Source: Mucilaginibacter boryungensis
Lineage (GTDB): Bacteria > Bacteroidota > Bacteroidia > Sphingobacteriales > Sphingobacteriaceae
Length of the DNA: 64,000 bases
NCBI RefSeq assembly: GCF_015221995.1
Contig: NZ_JADFFM010000001.1
Location: 2,604,001-2,668,000, forward strand
Direction: 5' to 3'
The notes below the pieces were generated by a model, which made no database searches, had not been told where the DNA came from, and saw nothing but the letters and a program-made list of their open reading frames with translations. Numbering within the stretch: position 1 is the first letter of the stretch; every line of letters begins with the position of its first letter. Below are positions 25,244 to 34,115 of the stretch, piece after piece. A program made the translations under genes and the position numbers.

Positions 25244-27625
25244 TTAGAATGGTAAGCCTATACCAAAATTTAGCTGCATAAAATTATAAGAGTCCCCCCG
25301 GATGGAACCATCGGGGTTACGCCCTGTGCTGTTGGCATTTATAAATGATTGTTTAAACTCGCCGGGGTGGAATAACTCATTAAAGTGTTTGATCATCACC
25401 CATTGGTCGCCGCCGTTAAACTGTGGATCTTTAAACTTAAAGGCAGCATCAAGCCTGAAAACAAAGAAAGTCAGGTCAAAGCGCAAGCCAAAGCCTACCC
25501 CAATAGCTGTCGACTGGAACAGATTGCTGAATTTAAATTGCCCGCCGGGGTTATCAGGTTCGTTATGCAAGCGCCATACATTGCCAAAATCGCTAAATAA
25601 AGCACCCTTTAGTTTCGATCCAAAGAAGTTGTCGGCTATTTTATACCGATATTCCAGGTTACCGGCAATTTTTATCTCGCCAAATTGGTCAAGGTATTTT
25701 AAACGCTGCCGTATGGTACTATCACTATACACTGCCCTGTTAAACTGTCCGGGGCCCAGCGTACGCGGCAGCCAGGCACGGTTATCGTTAGCGCCGCCGG
25801 CATAAAAATTCTTTTCAAATACCATTTGGTTGCTGTTGCCATATGGCACACCGATGCCTGGGTTAATACGAAATACGATCTGCCGTTCGCCACCAAGGTT
25901 GCGATATATCCTGTAATCTATCTCGGCTTTGGCATACTGCGAAAAGGCCGTGTTAAAAATTGTGCGCTGCCCTGCTGTATCGCGCTTGGTATTTAACGCG
26001 TTGGCAAGCAAACTAAGCGTATTGCCGGCAACGTCTAACGATCCGCGGAAATACTCGAAGCTGCCTATAGAATTCAGCATATCGGCATTTACCTGGTAGG
26101 AATACTGGCTCCCAACTGTTAATACGGTACGCCCGATTAGAAATATATACGAGTAACGGTTCTGCTTTAATAATTCCTGGCGCGCAACGGGGTCAATAGT
26201 ACCTGTCGAATACTCGATATTAAGTGGCGTTAGCGAGTGCAGTTTGTGACCAGTTTCGGCGAAATCATAAGTTACCGAATTATTAAAACTCTCGCGCTGC
26301 ACCAACCCTTTTTGGAAAAACAAGGCGTAGTTAGTAGAAAACGTGGTATGCGGGACACCATATTTTCCTAATATGGGCAGGTTAAAAGGAGTTATAATGC
26401 GGGGATAGGATAAATTGATACCAGCCTTAAAGTCCTGGTTTTGTATACCTGCACTGCCTGATCCATTAGCGTTATCAAACAATACGCTCCAGTTTAATTT
26501 AAGCTGTAGTATTTCGGCACGTTTAAATAAATTACGGTTGGTAAAAGTATTGCCTATGTTATAACCATAGCGGCCGCCATTAAAAATAAACTCGCCTTCC
26601 ACCCGGTCGCTCATCCGCTTTAAAGGGACAATGTCAATTTTAGTATTCAGCTTGTTACTGCTGTCGGATAACTTTTGATACGTAGGGTTGGGTACATTTC
26701 GAAATACATTAAGTTCAGATAACCGCGAGGTGGTTAACGATTGTTTATCAATATCATACAATTCGCCTTTTTTCTGAAAAATGTAATAAGTTACGGCCTT
26801 GGGTTTAAAACGCTTTGAAAAATCAACAAACCTAAATTGCGAATCGACCTGTAAAGTATCGGCATGGCCCGGTGTATGCCCATAGCTGTTTGTAATGGTA
26901 ATAAGCGTATTGTTGATTGTATAAACAGGGTGCGCCGATTTTCCTATGGGGTTGTGGATGATCATTTTTACATCAACCACGCTATTATTAAAGGTTGTAT
27001 CGTAGTTATAATTAATGTATTGGCGATAAAAATCATAGTAACCATTCCGCCGCATTACCTGGTAAAATTCATCACGGTCATAAGCAAGGCTGTCGGTATC
27101 AAACCGGCCACCTGGTTGTATGTGCGAGAACTTCGGCCTGTTCACCCGGTAAAGTGCTTCTACCCTTTTATCCAATATACTATCCTGAAACTTCCTTACC
27201 CTAAACATCGGGCCTTCAACAGCGGTGAATATCAGCTGGGCGCGCTTGTTTTTTATAATAATGGAATCGGTAACTTTAGCTTTAAGGTAGCCTTTGTTTT
27301 GTAAAAATCTTTCTATTTGCAGGCGCGAGTATTCAACCAACGAGCTATCCAGTATTGATGGCGGTTCGCCCACATCTTTTTTGCCGTTTTTACTGAACAT
27401 GTAATAAAGGTTCAGGTTTATCCAGTTATTGGGTTGCTGTTGCTTATCCACATAAGTAGGCGCAGCTTCACTAAACTCTTTATCTACACCTTTTATGGTA
27501 ATTTTGCGCACCAGCGATTCATTTGGTTTTAAACGGCGCGTTAAACTGCATCCCGCAAGCAGAATAACCAATAGAATAACTAATATTGTAAAGCCTTTAT
27601 GTTTTAGATCGATATATGCTTTCAA
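25244..27625 (-). CDS. TamL-type BamA/TamA family outer membrane lipoprotein
   Basis: The 793-residue Omp85-superfamily protein has an N-terminal lipoprotein signal (VILLVILLAGC, Cys26), then POTRA-like repeats to about 390. A C-terminal 16-strand-type barrel follows with RIYRNLGGERQIVFRINPGIG, FEKNFYAGGANDNRAWLPRTLGPG and the closing GDSYNFMQLNFGIGLPF. A lipidated TamA homologue is characteristic of Bacteroidota, where it is called TamL and works with a TamB-like partner in the outer membrane; no tamB is adjacent. The only usable start is TTG at 27625, since an in-frame stop lies shortly upstream. That start lies inside the divergent methyltransferase gene by 10 bases. Confidence 0.88.
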   Translation of the reverse strand: MKAYIDLKHKGFTILVILLVILLAGCSLTRRLKPNESLVRKITIKGVDKEFSEAAPTYVDKQQQPNNWINLNLYYMFSKNGKKDVGEPPSILDSSLVEYSRLQIERFLQNKGYLKAKVTDSIIIKNKRAQLIFTAVEGPMFRVRKFQDSILDKRVEALYRVNRPKFSHIQPGGRFDTDSLAYDRDEFYQVMRRNGYYDFYRQYINYNYDTTFNNSVVDVKMIIHNPIGKSAHPVYTINNTLITITNSYGHTPGHADTLQVDSQFRFVDFSKRFKPKAVTYYIFQKKGELYDIDKQSLTTSRLSELNVFRNVPNPTYQKLSDSSNKLNTKIDIVPLKRMSDRVEGEFIFNGGRYGYNIGNTFTNRNLFKRAEILQLKLNWSVLFDNANGSGSAGIQNQDFKAGINLSYPRIITPFNLPILGKYGVPHTTFSTNYALFFQKGLVQRESFNNSVTYDFAETGHKLHSLTPLNIEYSTGTIDPVARQELLKQNRYSYIFLIGRTVLTVGSQYSYQVNADMLNSIGSFEYFRGSLDVAGNTLSLLANALNTKRDTAGQRTIFNTAFSQYAKAEIDYRIYRNLGGERQIVFRINPGIGVPYGNSNQMVFEKNFYAGGANDNRAWLPRTLGPGQFNRAVYSDSTIRQRLKYLDQFGEIKIAGNLEYRYKIADNFFGSKLKGALFSDFGNVWRLHNEPDNPGGQFKFSNLFQSTAIGVGFGLRFDLTFFVFRLDAAFKFKDPQFNGGDQWVMIKHFNELFHPGEFKQSFINANSTGRNPDGSIRGDSYNFMQLNFGIGLPF

Positions 27626-28362
27626 AATCCCAGATCAGTTTATTTAAATCCTTACAACATAAAAAGTTCCGCAATGTTCATGGATTATTTGTGGCCGAAG
27701 GATATAAATCCGTTACTGAGTTTATTTCCTCGGGTTACCCTGTCCAAACTGTTTACCATACGGCTGCTATTACACCAAAATTGCTGAAATTATCCGCAAA
27801 AATAAATTTTCAGGAAACTTCTTTAAATGATTTGGCTAAGATAAGCAGTTTAACCACACCGCAGGAAGTTATTGCACTAATAAAGATACCCGAGTGGCCC
27901 GCATTAAATGCCAGCCTTTTAAAAAATAAATATGCTTTGGTGCTTGATGGTGTGCAGGACCCGGGTAATATGGGTACGATCATCCGTACGGCCGACTGGT
28001 TTGGCATCAACCATATCATTTGTTCTGATGATTGTGTGGATGTTTATAACCCTAAAGTAGTGCAGGCTACCATGGGGTCGCTGGCGCGGGTAAATGTGTA
28101 TTATACCGATCTGGAAACTACCATCCCTAAATTAAACATGCCGGTTTATGGCGCATTATTAAATGGCCAGAACATTTACACCATACGTTTCAATACTGAA
28201 GGACTGATAGTTATGGGGAACGAGGGTAATGGTATAAGGCCCGGTGTACAGCAACTGATAGGCACCGCCGCTACCATACCTGGCGCGGGGCAAACAGAAT
28301 CGTTAAATGTAGCTATTGCTACCGCGATTTTTTGTTCGGAAGTGTTTAGAAATAGATTTTAA
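27616..28362 (+). CDS. TrmH/SpoU family RNA 2'-O-methyltransferase
   Basis: This SAM-dependent enzyme methylates a ribose 2'-OH in rRNA or tRNA. The 248-residue protein has a small N-terminal substrate-binding domain (KKFRNVHGLFVAEGYKSV) and the knotted SPOUT domain. Motif 1 is LDGVQDPGNMGTIIRTADW near 113, motif 2 IVMGNEGNGIRPGV near 195, and motif 3 IPGAGQTESLNVAIATAI near 217. The start ATG at 27616 lies 10 bases inside the divergent TamL frame. The target nucleotide cannot be decided from sequence alone. Confidence 0.92.
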   Translation: MLSKSQISLFKSLQHKKFRNVHGLFVAEGYKSVTEFISSGYPVQTVYHTAAITPKLLKLSAKINFQETSLNDLAKISSLTTPQEVIALIKIPEWPALNASLLKNKYALVLDGVQDPGNMGTIIRTADWFGINHIICSDDCVDVYNPKVVQATMGSLARVNVYYTDLETTIPKLNMPVYGALLNGQNIYTIRFNTEGLIVMGNEGNGIRPGVQQLIGTAATIPGAGQTESLNVAIATAIFCSEVFRNRF

Positions 28363-28368
28363 ATTAAA

Positions 28369-28399
28369 ATTGGCTTGCATCAAATTATTATTAACTTTG
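28369..28399 (+). promoter_or_regulatory. Putative tRNA-Cys promoter
   Basis: TAACTTTG at 28392-28399 matches TAnnTTTG. ATTG at 28369-28372 occupies the -33 position with a 19-base spacer. The tRNA begins 15 bases downstream, a typical arrangement. Confidence 0.55.
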
Positions 28400-28413
28400 C
28401 AATCCTGAAAAAT

Positions 28414-28484
28414 GGTCGGGTGGCCGAGTGGCTAGGCAGAGGTCTGCAAAACCTTGTACAGCGGTTCGAATCCGCTCTCGACCT
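28414..28484 (+). tRNA. tRNA-Cys (anticodon GCA)
   Basis: The acceptor stem GGTCGGG (28414-28420) pairs with CTCGACC (28477-28483), with one G-U pair. The discriminator is U at 28484, usual for tRNA-Cys. The anticodon loop CTGCAAA carries GCA, the T arm is AGCGG/CCGCT with loop TTCGAAT, and the D arm is GCC/GGC. The 3' CCA is not encoded. It is a lone tRNA between the methyltransferase and a small conserved gene. Confidence 0.95.
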
Positions 28485-28513
28485 CGAGGTTAACATATTA
28501 TAAAGAGATTATC

Positions 28514-28693
28514 ATGGGCGTTACACGTTTAAAAAGGAAAGACAGAAAGAACAAAACCACTTCACGTTTAGAAGTACAGTTTTTAAAATTAGCTACTAAC
28601 ATTGAGTTAGGTAGCCGCTCTGCTGAGTCGAAACACAGCCAGATCGCTAAAAACAATGAAGTATTAGCGAAAGCCGCTGCTGCTGCAAAGTAA
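28514..28693 (+). CDS. Small basic conserved protein (59 residues), function unknown
   Basis: The frame starts at ATG 28514 (MGVTRLKRKDRKNKTTSRLE); an upstream extension would run back into the tRNA and is rejected. The protein is Lys/Arg-rich at the N-terminus with an alanine-rich C-terminal end (NNEVLAKAAAAAK). Its basic helical character suggests RNA or ribosome association, but no domain is recognised. It follows tRNA-Cys by 29 bases and ends in a strong terminator, so tRNA and protein may be transcribed together. Small proteins of this type are familiar from Bacteroidota genomes. Confidence 0.75.
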   Translation: MGVTRLKRKDRKNKTTSRLEVQFLKLATNIELGSRSAESKHSQIAKNNEVLAKAAAAAK

Positions 28694-28719
28694 TTTCGGT
28701 TAAGCGAAAAAAAAATTCA

Positions 28720-28752
28720 AGTCCCTGCTGGCTATAGCCGGCAGGGCTTTTT
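28720..28752 (+). terminator. Intrinsic terminator after the small basic gene
   Basis: A 10-bp stem, CCCTGCTGGC (28723-28732) with GCCGGCAGGG (28737-28746), encloses a TATA loop and is followed by CTTTTT. Confidence 0.85.
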
Positions 28753-28893
28753 GCGTTTAATAGCGCCCTGATATAACGGGGTCCCTCTCCCCCTTATAGG
28801 GTGATTTTCACACATTTTCCACTGGCGAACTTTCATAAAAATAGTGTTATTACAGTTTTTAATTATCTTTAAAAACCTTTAATCCAATCAATT

Positions 28894-29361
28894 ATGACAG
28901 TTAAAACTAAAAACCAGGGAATTGTTAAGTATACACTACTCACATGGCTGCTGTGCGGCACGCTCGATGCGCTTTCGGCTATTGTACTTAACCCCCAGGT
29001 ACCGGCGGCAGCCATCTTTAAATATATAGCAAGTGGTTTTTTTGGAAAAGCAGCGACAACAGGCGGGGTAGATATGGTGCTTTATGGTGTGTTATTTCAC
29101 TACTTTATAGCTTTAATATTCACCGTTATACTTTTCAGGCTTTATCCCTTCCTCATTAATATTTTTCGAAACAAAATATTGCTGGCATTTATACTGGGGC
29201 TGCTGATATTTTTTATAATGAATTTTTTGGTGGTGCCTTATTTAAGCCATATTGTACAAAGGCCAATGAAGTTGGCCGGTGTACTTAAAAACATGTCTGC
29301 GCTGATTGTGGCTTTTGGTTTCCCAATAGTATTTATTGCCAATAAATATTATGGAGACTGA
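28894..29361 (+). CDS. Four-helix membrane protein of unknown function
   Basis: The 155-residue protein has four predicted membrane helices (near 12-32, 65-87, 96-116 and 130-150), connected by short loops, with a GGVDMVLYGVLFHYFIA segment in the middle. It has no signal peptide and no recognised motif. A TATCTTTA box lies at 28864-28871. It ends at a strong hairpin shared with convergent icd. Confidence 0.65.
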   Translation: MTVKTKNQGIVKYTLLTWLLCGTLDALSAIVLNPQVPAAAIFKYIASGFFGKAATTGGVDMVLYGVLFHYFIALIFTVILFRLYPFLINIFRNKILLAFILGLLIFFIMNFLVVPYLSHIVQRPMKLAGVLKNMSALIVAFGFPIVFIANKYYGD

Positions 29362-29390
29362 GATTAGTGATAGAGATTAGTTTTAAAATA

Positions 29391-29424
29391 AAATAGCGAT
29401 AGGTTAAAAAACCTATCGCTATTT
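29391..29424. terminator. Bidirectional terminator between membrane gene and icd
   Basis: A 15-bp stem, AAATAGCGATAGGTT (29391-29405) with AACCTATCGCTATTT (29410-29424), gives a T-rich 3' side on both strands. It separates two convergent genes. Confidence 0.85.
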
Positions 29425-29475
29425 TTATATCACAGAAATACCTAATCTTTGATTAACTGATCTCCAATCACTGAC

Positions 29476-30939
29476 CTATTGTCCCTGCGCTAAAGTATAC
29501 CCAATTTTACCCCCAAAGTTCATCAGGAATTCAACCGAGCAAATTTTCACTTCTTCGGACAAATCAGCTGCTATATGCAGTAGTTCTTTCTGTTTAATTT
29601 GCCTGCCAGCTTTTTTCTCGAATCGGATACGGTATTCGTTCACCAGTTCGGTATAAATAGAGCCGGTTGGCCATACTTGTGTACCACGGTTGGATATCAT
29701 CACCAGATCGAAGTTATCGTTAAAGCGGAGGCACTTTTTGGCTAATTCAGCCAATTCATCGGGTTGAACGTTTGACTCTACAAACACATCCACCCCAATC
29801 ATTTCTTCCACGACACCTTTGGTGGCGGTCAGTTTATTTTTGATCAGGTTTGCACGTATATCTTCGCTTACTTCAAAACTGGTATCCTCAAATACGCCGC
29901 CATCAGCTGGTACTTTACCCAGATTAGCGATGATCGCGTCAGCAAATTCATTAGTATTAGAGGCAGGGATAGATCTGTCGCCAAAATCGCCGGTGTGTAC
30001 ACCTTGTTCTAAAGTGTAAAGCAATGCGTTTTCAATAGCCGCAGCGTTTGATGCATAGCCTAAATAACGCAACATTGATATACCTGACAATAATAACGCT
30101 GTCGGGTTGGCAATCCCTTTGCCTGCAATATCGGGCGCGGTACCGTGTACAGCTTCAAAAATAGATATGTTATCGCCAATGTTAGCAGATGGCGCGAAAC
30201 CTAAACCGCCAACCAAACCGGCGCAAAGATCGGATACGATATCGCCCTGCAGATTGGTCAATACAATGGCCTGAAAAGTTTCAGGGCGCGATACCAGCTT
30301 CATACACAGGTCATCTACAATAATATCATTGGCTTCAATCTCCGGATATTCCTTTGCAATCTCCTGGAAAACTTCCAGGAACATACCATCGGTCAGTTTC
30401 ATGATATTGGCTTTGTGCGCGCAGGTTAGTTTGGTATAACCCTTACGTTTAGCCATCTCAAAAGCATAACGGATCACCTGTGCCGAACCCGGACGGGTAA
30501 TAATACGGCGGCCAACGGCCACATCATAAGTTAACAAGTGTTCAATGCCACCGTAGGTATCTTCAATATTCTCGCGAATGATGGTTAAATTGATAGGTAT
30601 CCCTGCTTTGCTGAAAACTGTATTTACACCATTCAGGGTACGGAAGTCGCGCTGGTTAGCATAAGTATTCCACACCTTACGGGCAGTAACATTTATACTT
30701 TTCACGCCCTTGCCTTTTGGGGTTTCCATAGGGCCCTTAAACAATAAGCCTAAAGTTTCAATGGTTTCTTTAGCCTGGGCAGTCATCCCTGTTGAGTGGC
30801 CAGCATCGAAATAGGATTTACCCATTTCAACAAATTCATATTCCAGTTTAACGTTGTTGGCTTTAAATATGCGGAGAACGGCGTCCATTATTTCCGGGCC
30901 GATACCGTCACCCTTAGCTACCGCTATTTTAGTTTTCAT
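29476..30939 (-). CDS. icd: Isocitrate dehydrogenase (long form, probably NADP-dependent)
   Basis: This TCA-cycle enzyme oxidises and decarboxylates isocitrate to 2-oxoglutarate. The 487-residue protein has the N-terminal GDGIGPEIMDA of the isocitrate/isopropylmalate dehydrogenase family, the substrate loop TIIRENIEDTYGG near 130, and the signature DDLCMKLVSRPETFQAIVLTNLQGDIVSDL region near 225. About 140 extra residues at the C-terminus (from about 345) distinguish it from the 416-residue E. coli enzyme and match the long forms of Thermus and Rickettsia. Cofactor preference is inferred from the family. It is monocistronic; 213 bases without a gene separate it from divergent purK. Confidence 0.93.
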   Translation of the reverse strand: MKTKIAVAKGDGIGPEIMDAVLRIFKANNVKLEYEFVEMGKSYFDAGHSTGMTAQAKETIETLGLLFKGPMETPKGKGVKSINVTARKVWNTYANQRDFRTLNGVNTVFSKAGIPINLTIIRENIEDTYGGIEHLLTYDVAVGRRIITRPGSAQVIRYAFEMAKRKGYTKLTCAHKANIMKLTDGMFLEVFQEIAKEYPEIEANDIIVDDLCMKLVSRPETFQAIVLTNLQGDIVSDLCAGLVGGLGFAPSANIGDNISIFEAVHGTAPDIAGKGIANPTALLLSGISMLRYLGYASNAAAIENALLYTLEQGVHTGDFGDRSIPASNTNEFADAIIANLGKVPADGGVFEDTSFEVSEDIRANLIKNKLTATKGVVEEMIGVDVFVESNVQPDELAELAKKCLRFNDNFDLVMISNRGTQVWPTGSIYTELVNEYRIRFEKKAGRQIKQKELLHIAADLSEEVKICSVEFLMNFGGKIGYTLAQGQ

Positions 30940-31152
30940 TCAGTATAATATATATGATGTAAATACTATGCAAACATACAATTTTTAGGCTGATTTAAAG
31001 CTATTTGGACACAATTAAGGCCAAATTATTAAAATAAAACAATACCGTTACAATAATGTGTATTAATTACACTAACAAAAGCCCGTTAGCTGATTTAAAC
31101 ATAATACTTTTAGGCTTTTTAAAAGATTTGGGCTAAACTTGCAGTATCAACA

Positions 31153-32292
31153 ATGAAAGCATTTTACGGAGACCTTAAACTTGGCATTTTAGGCGGCGGT
31201 CAACTTGGGCGCATGCTGATACAGCAGGCTATAAATTACAATGTAACCATTAAAGTTTTAGACCCCGACCCCCAAGCCCCCTGTCGCAAACTTTGCGATG
31301 AATTTACCACAGGATCGTTGGGCGATTATGAAACAGTTTATAATTTCGGTAAAACGGTAGACCTGTTGACCATCGAGATTGAAAAGGTTAATGTAGACGC
31401 GCTGGAGCAATTAGAAAAAGAAGGGGTATTAGTTTACCCGCAGCCACGGATCATTCGCCTGATACAGGATAAGGGCCTGCAAAAACAGTTCTTTAAAGAG
31501 AATGATATCCCAACAGCCGATTTCCAGATCGTAAACTCGCTGGAGCAGTTAAAACAAAGCCCTATCCCCTTTCCATATATTCAAAAACTGCGCCGCGACG
31601 GCTATGATGGTAAAGGTGTTTACAAAGTTATTGACGAGACCTATTTAGATAAAGCCTTTACCGAACCCAGTTTGGTGGAACGCTGGATAGATTTTGAAAA
31701 AGAAATAGCCGTTATAGTTGCCCGAAATGAAAATGGCGATGTAAAATGTTTCCCCATGGTGGAAATGGAATTTAACCCCGAAGCAAATTTGGTAGAATTC
31801 CTGATAGCGCCATCTACCCTACCTTTTGAAATTCACCAGGAAGCCGAAAGCATAGCCAAACACATTGCCGAAAGCTTAAAGATTGTGGGCCTGTTAGCGG
31901 TTGAAATGTTTTTAGATAAGCATGGCCGTGTGCTGGTAAATGAGCTTGCGCCACGTCCGCACAATAGCGGCCATCAAACTATTGAGGGAAATACTGTATC
32001 GCAATTTGAACAGCATTTGCGCGCGATATTTAACCAACCATTAGGTAATACCGATTGCCTGAACAACGCCATTATGGTAAACGTATTAGGCGAAGCAGGT
32101 TACGAAGGCCCGGCAATATATCAGGGTATTGAAAAAGTGTTAAACCAACCCGGTGTTTATATCCATTTGTATGGCAAAGCCCTAACCAAGCCATTCCGCA
32201 AAATGGGGCATGTTACTATTGTGGATGCAGACAGGGAAAAGGCTATTGAAAAAGCGAGATTTGTACAAGATACTTTAAAAGTGATAAGTTAG
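31153..32292 (+). CDS. purK: 5-(Carboxyamino)imidazole ribonucleotide synthase PurK
   Basis: PurK makes N5-CAIR from AIR, ATP and bicarbonate. The 379-residue ATP-grasp protein has the N-terminal GILGGGQLGRMLIQQA loop and the IQKLRRDGYDGKGVY ATP-binding loop near 143. ERWIDFEKEIAVIVAR follows near 177, and the LVNELAPRPHNSGHQTIEG signature is near 260. A TAAACTTG box at 31134-31141 lies just before the start. purE follows in the same direction after 110 bases that contain a palindromic element. Confidence 0.96.
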   Translation: MKAFYGDLKLGILGGGQLGRMLIQQAINYNVTIKVLDPDPQAPCRKLCDEFTTGSLGDYETVYNFGKTVDLLTIEIEKVNVDALEQLEKEGVLVYPQPRIIRLIQDKGLQKQFFKENDIPTADFQIVNSLEQLKQSPIPFPYIQKLRRDGYDGKGVYKVIDETYLDKAFTEPSLVERWIDFEKEIAVIVARNENGDVKCFPMVEMEFNPEANLVEFLIAPSTLPFEIHQEAESIAKHIAESLKIVGLLAVEMFLDKHGRVLVNELAPRPHNSGHQTIEGNTVSQFEQHLRAIFNQPLGNTDCLNNAIMVNVLGEAGYEGPAIYQGIEKVLNQPGVYIHLYGKALTKPFRKMGHVTIVDADREKAIEKARFVQDTLKVIS

Positions 32293-32304
32293 TTATTACC
32301 ATAA

Positions 32305-32387
32305 CGTCATTGCGAGGAACGAAGCAATCTCCAGACTGCAAAGTTTGCTCTGCTTTTTAAGAGATTGCTTCGTTCCTCGCAATGACG
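32305..32387. repeat. REP-like hairpin-pair element, subfamily B (tg), perfect copy
   Basis: Perfect 26-nt inverted arms lie at 32305-32330 and 32362-32387 around a 31-base centre. The outer word is CGTCATTGCGAGG and the inner word GAAGCAATCT, so each arm contains ATTGC and its complement GCAAT. The element sits between purK and purE in a purine operon and would form a hairpin in the shared transcript. Confidence 0.88.
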
Positions 32388-32402
32388 AAAATATATTAAA
32401 CT

Positions 32403-32909
32403 ATGAACCAACCTAAAGTAGGCATCATTATGGGCAGCAAATCAGACCTGCCGGTGATGCAGGACGCTGCCGATGTTTTAAAAGAATTAGGCGTCGAATT
32501 TGAGATCACCGTGGTATCGGCACACCGTACGCCCGACCTGATGTTCAGCTATGCCCGATCGGCTGCCGACCGTGGCCTTAAAGTGATTATTGCAGGTGCC
32601 GGCGGTGCTGCGCATTTACCCGGCATGGTTGCTTCATTAACCCACCTGCCGGTTATTGGGGTACCTGTAAAATCAAGCAATTCAATTGATGGCTGGGATT
32701 CTGTTTTATCTATCCTGCAAATGCCTAATGGGATCCCGGTGGCTACAGTAGCTTTAAATGCTGCTAAAAACGCAGGCATTCTGGCCGCGCAGATCTTATC
32801 AACTGCCGACGAGGTTGTAGTGCATAACCTGATAAAATTCAAGGATGAACTTAAACAAAAAGTTGAAGCTTCTGCAAGAGAAATGCGCGATGAAGGCCTG
32901 GCTGGATAA
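32403..32909 (+). CDS. purE: N5-CAIR mutase PurE
   Basis: PurE converts N5-CAIR to CAIR, the step after PurK. The 168-residue protein fits class I PurE. It shows [16 protein letters not shown] near 8, [11 protein letters not shown] near 38 and the [25 protein letters not shown] segment near 62. The presence of purK supports the two-step bacterial route. Palindromic element 32305-32387 ends 16 bases before the start. Confidence 0.97.
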   Translation: MNQPKVGIIMGSKSDLPVMQDAADVLKELGVEFEITVVSAHRTPDLMFSYARSAADRGLKVIIAGAGGAAHLPGMVASLTHLPVIGVPVKSSNSIDGWDSVLSILQMPNGIPVATVALNAAKNAGILAAQILSTADEVVVHNLIKFKDELKQKVEASAREMRDEGLAG

Positions 32910-32934
32910 TAGCTTCTAAATTTTCGCTAATCCA

Positions 32935-33345
32935 TCAATCAAAGGCTACAGTTTCCGGCCCCGATATTTTTGTCACATGGCAATTGCAGCCACCCGCCAA
33001 CCTTACCGTCACTATTTTTGTTTGATTTGTTGCCGGATTTGTTGCTGATATCAGGATGTCATCTCCGTCTGTTGATAATTGTTGCTTTACACTGTCGTTC
33101 GCTACTACATAATATCCAGTCATCAGCAGGCCGGTTTGCATGTTTGGCATGGCCAGGTGTGTACGTTGGTTTATGGCACTAAAATTTTGTACTGTAATTG
33201 GGTTACCCGCCTTATCGGTATAGTGAATACCAAAAGTAACAAAAACTTCGGTGCATGCCTGCGGTTCACAACCGGGTGTTGCCGATTCATGATTACACGA
33301 GAAAAAGCATGCTACTAATAATAAACCAGCTAATATCTTAAGCAT
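32935..33345 (-). CDS. Small lipoprotein, function unknown
   Basis: The 136-residue protein has a lipoprotein signal (LLVACFFSC, Cys17) and a mature beta-rich domain with five further cysteines (PGCEPQAC; GGCNCHV). Disulfides are likely outside the cytoplasm. No family was recognised. It is convergent with purE, 26 bases away, and transcribed alone. Confidence 0.65.
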   Translation of the reverse strand: MLKILAGLLLVACFFSCNHESATPGCEPQACTEVFVTFGIHYTDKAGNPITVQNFSAINQRTHLAMPNMQTGLLMTGYYVVANDSVKQQLSTDGDDILISATNPATNQTKIVTVRLAGGCNCHVTKISGPETVAFD

Positions 33346-33457
33346 AATCGTATGTGTTTTATATAATTACGCAAGACAAACCTAATTTGCTACAATTATG
33401 TCCGGTTAATGTGAAGGGTGTCTGATTTCTCTGCTTCTGCAAACTGGTTGCTACAGA

Positions 33458-34021
33458 TTAGTTTAGCGTTGGATTTTCGGGAAAATTAGCAATATGGGCA
33501 TAACGCTGGCCTAAACCAATTACTACTTCGCGCCATAGGTTATGTTCGGCATCGGCAAAAATGGTATCCACATTAAATTGATTGGCCACTATCCAGGTGT
33601 CTTCTTGTAATTCATCCTCTAACTGCCCGGCTGACCAGCCTGAATATCCGGTAAAAAACTTAATCTCGTCGGTGGTTAACTGATAATTATTGATCAGGGT
33701 TTTCACCATTTCAAAATCTCCGCCCCAGTATATACCATTCCAAATCTCTAATCCGCCCGCTATCTTATCCGGACAACGATGAATAAAGTGCAGGGTATCT
33801 TCGGCAACTGGCCCACCATGATAAACAGGGATCTCCGAGTAGGAAACATCCGGCAATAAATCGCCAAGCAGGTTATCGCTTTGATGGTTCAATACAAAAC
33901 CAACAGCGCCTTCTTCATGGTATTCGGTTAACAAAATTACCGAACGTTTAAAATTAGGATCCATCATAAATGGTTCCGATATCAATAGTCTGCCAACAGC
34001 TGCAGGGATAGAGTTTAACAT
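33458..34021 (-). CDS. YqgE/AlgH family protein
   Basis: The 187-residue protein has the UPF0301 signature: GRLLISEPFMMDPNFKRSVILL near the N-terminus, GAVGFVLNHQSD near 38 and VYHGGPVAEDTLHFIH near 66, with GYSGWSAGQLEDEL near 128. The molecular role is not established; AlgH in Pseudomonas influences alginate regulation. It is divergent from pdxH across a 94-base gap. Confidence 0.92.
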   Translation of the reverse strand: MLNSIPAAVGRLLISEPFMMDPNFKRSVILLTEYHEEGAVGFVLNHQSDNLLGDLLPDVSYSEIPVYHGGPVAEDTLHFIHRCPDKIAGGLEIWNGIYWGGDFEMVKTLINNYQLTTDEIKFFTGYSGWSAGQLEDELQEDTWIVANQFNVDTIFADAEHNLWREVVIGLGQRYAHIANFPENPTLN

Positions 34022-34077
34022 AATTCAAAATAAACACCCAAAATAGATAATCGTTTGCAAAAACTAAAATGCTTGCA

Positions 34078-34110
34078 TTTGATATACGGTATAATTAATT
34101 TGTAAGTTTG
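34078..34110 (+). promoter_or_regulatory. Putative pdxH-nuoC-nuoD promoter
   Basis: TTTG (34078-34081) and TAAGTTTG (34103-34110) are separated by 21 bases and match the Bacteroidota promoter. The pdxH ATG is only 6 bases after the -7 box, so the transcript would be nearly leaderless. Confidence 0.5.
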
Positions 34111-34115
34111 CAGTA

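Noticed and set aside
28454..28513. Upstream extension of the small basic gene into tRNA-Cys
   Set aside because: The added residues are encoded by the tRNA body; ATG 28514 starts the basic protein cleanly.
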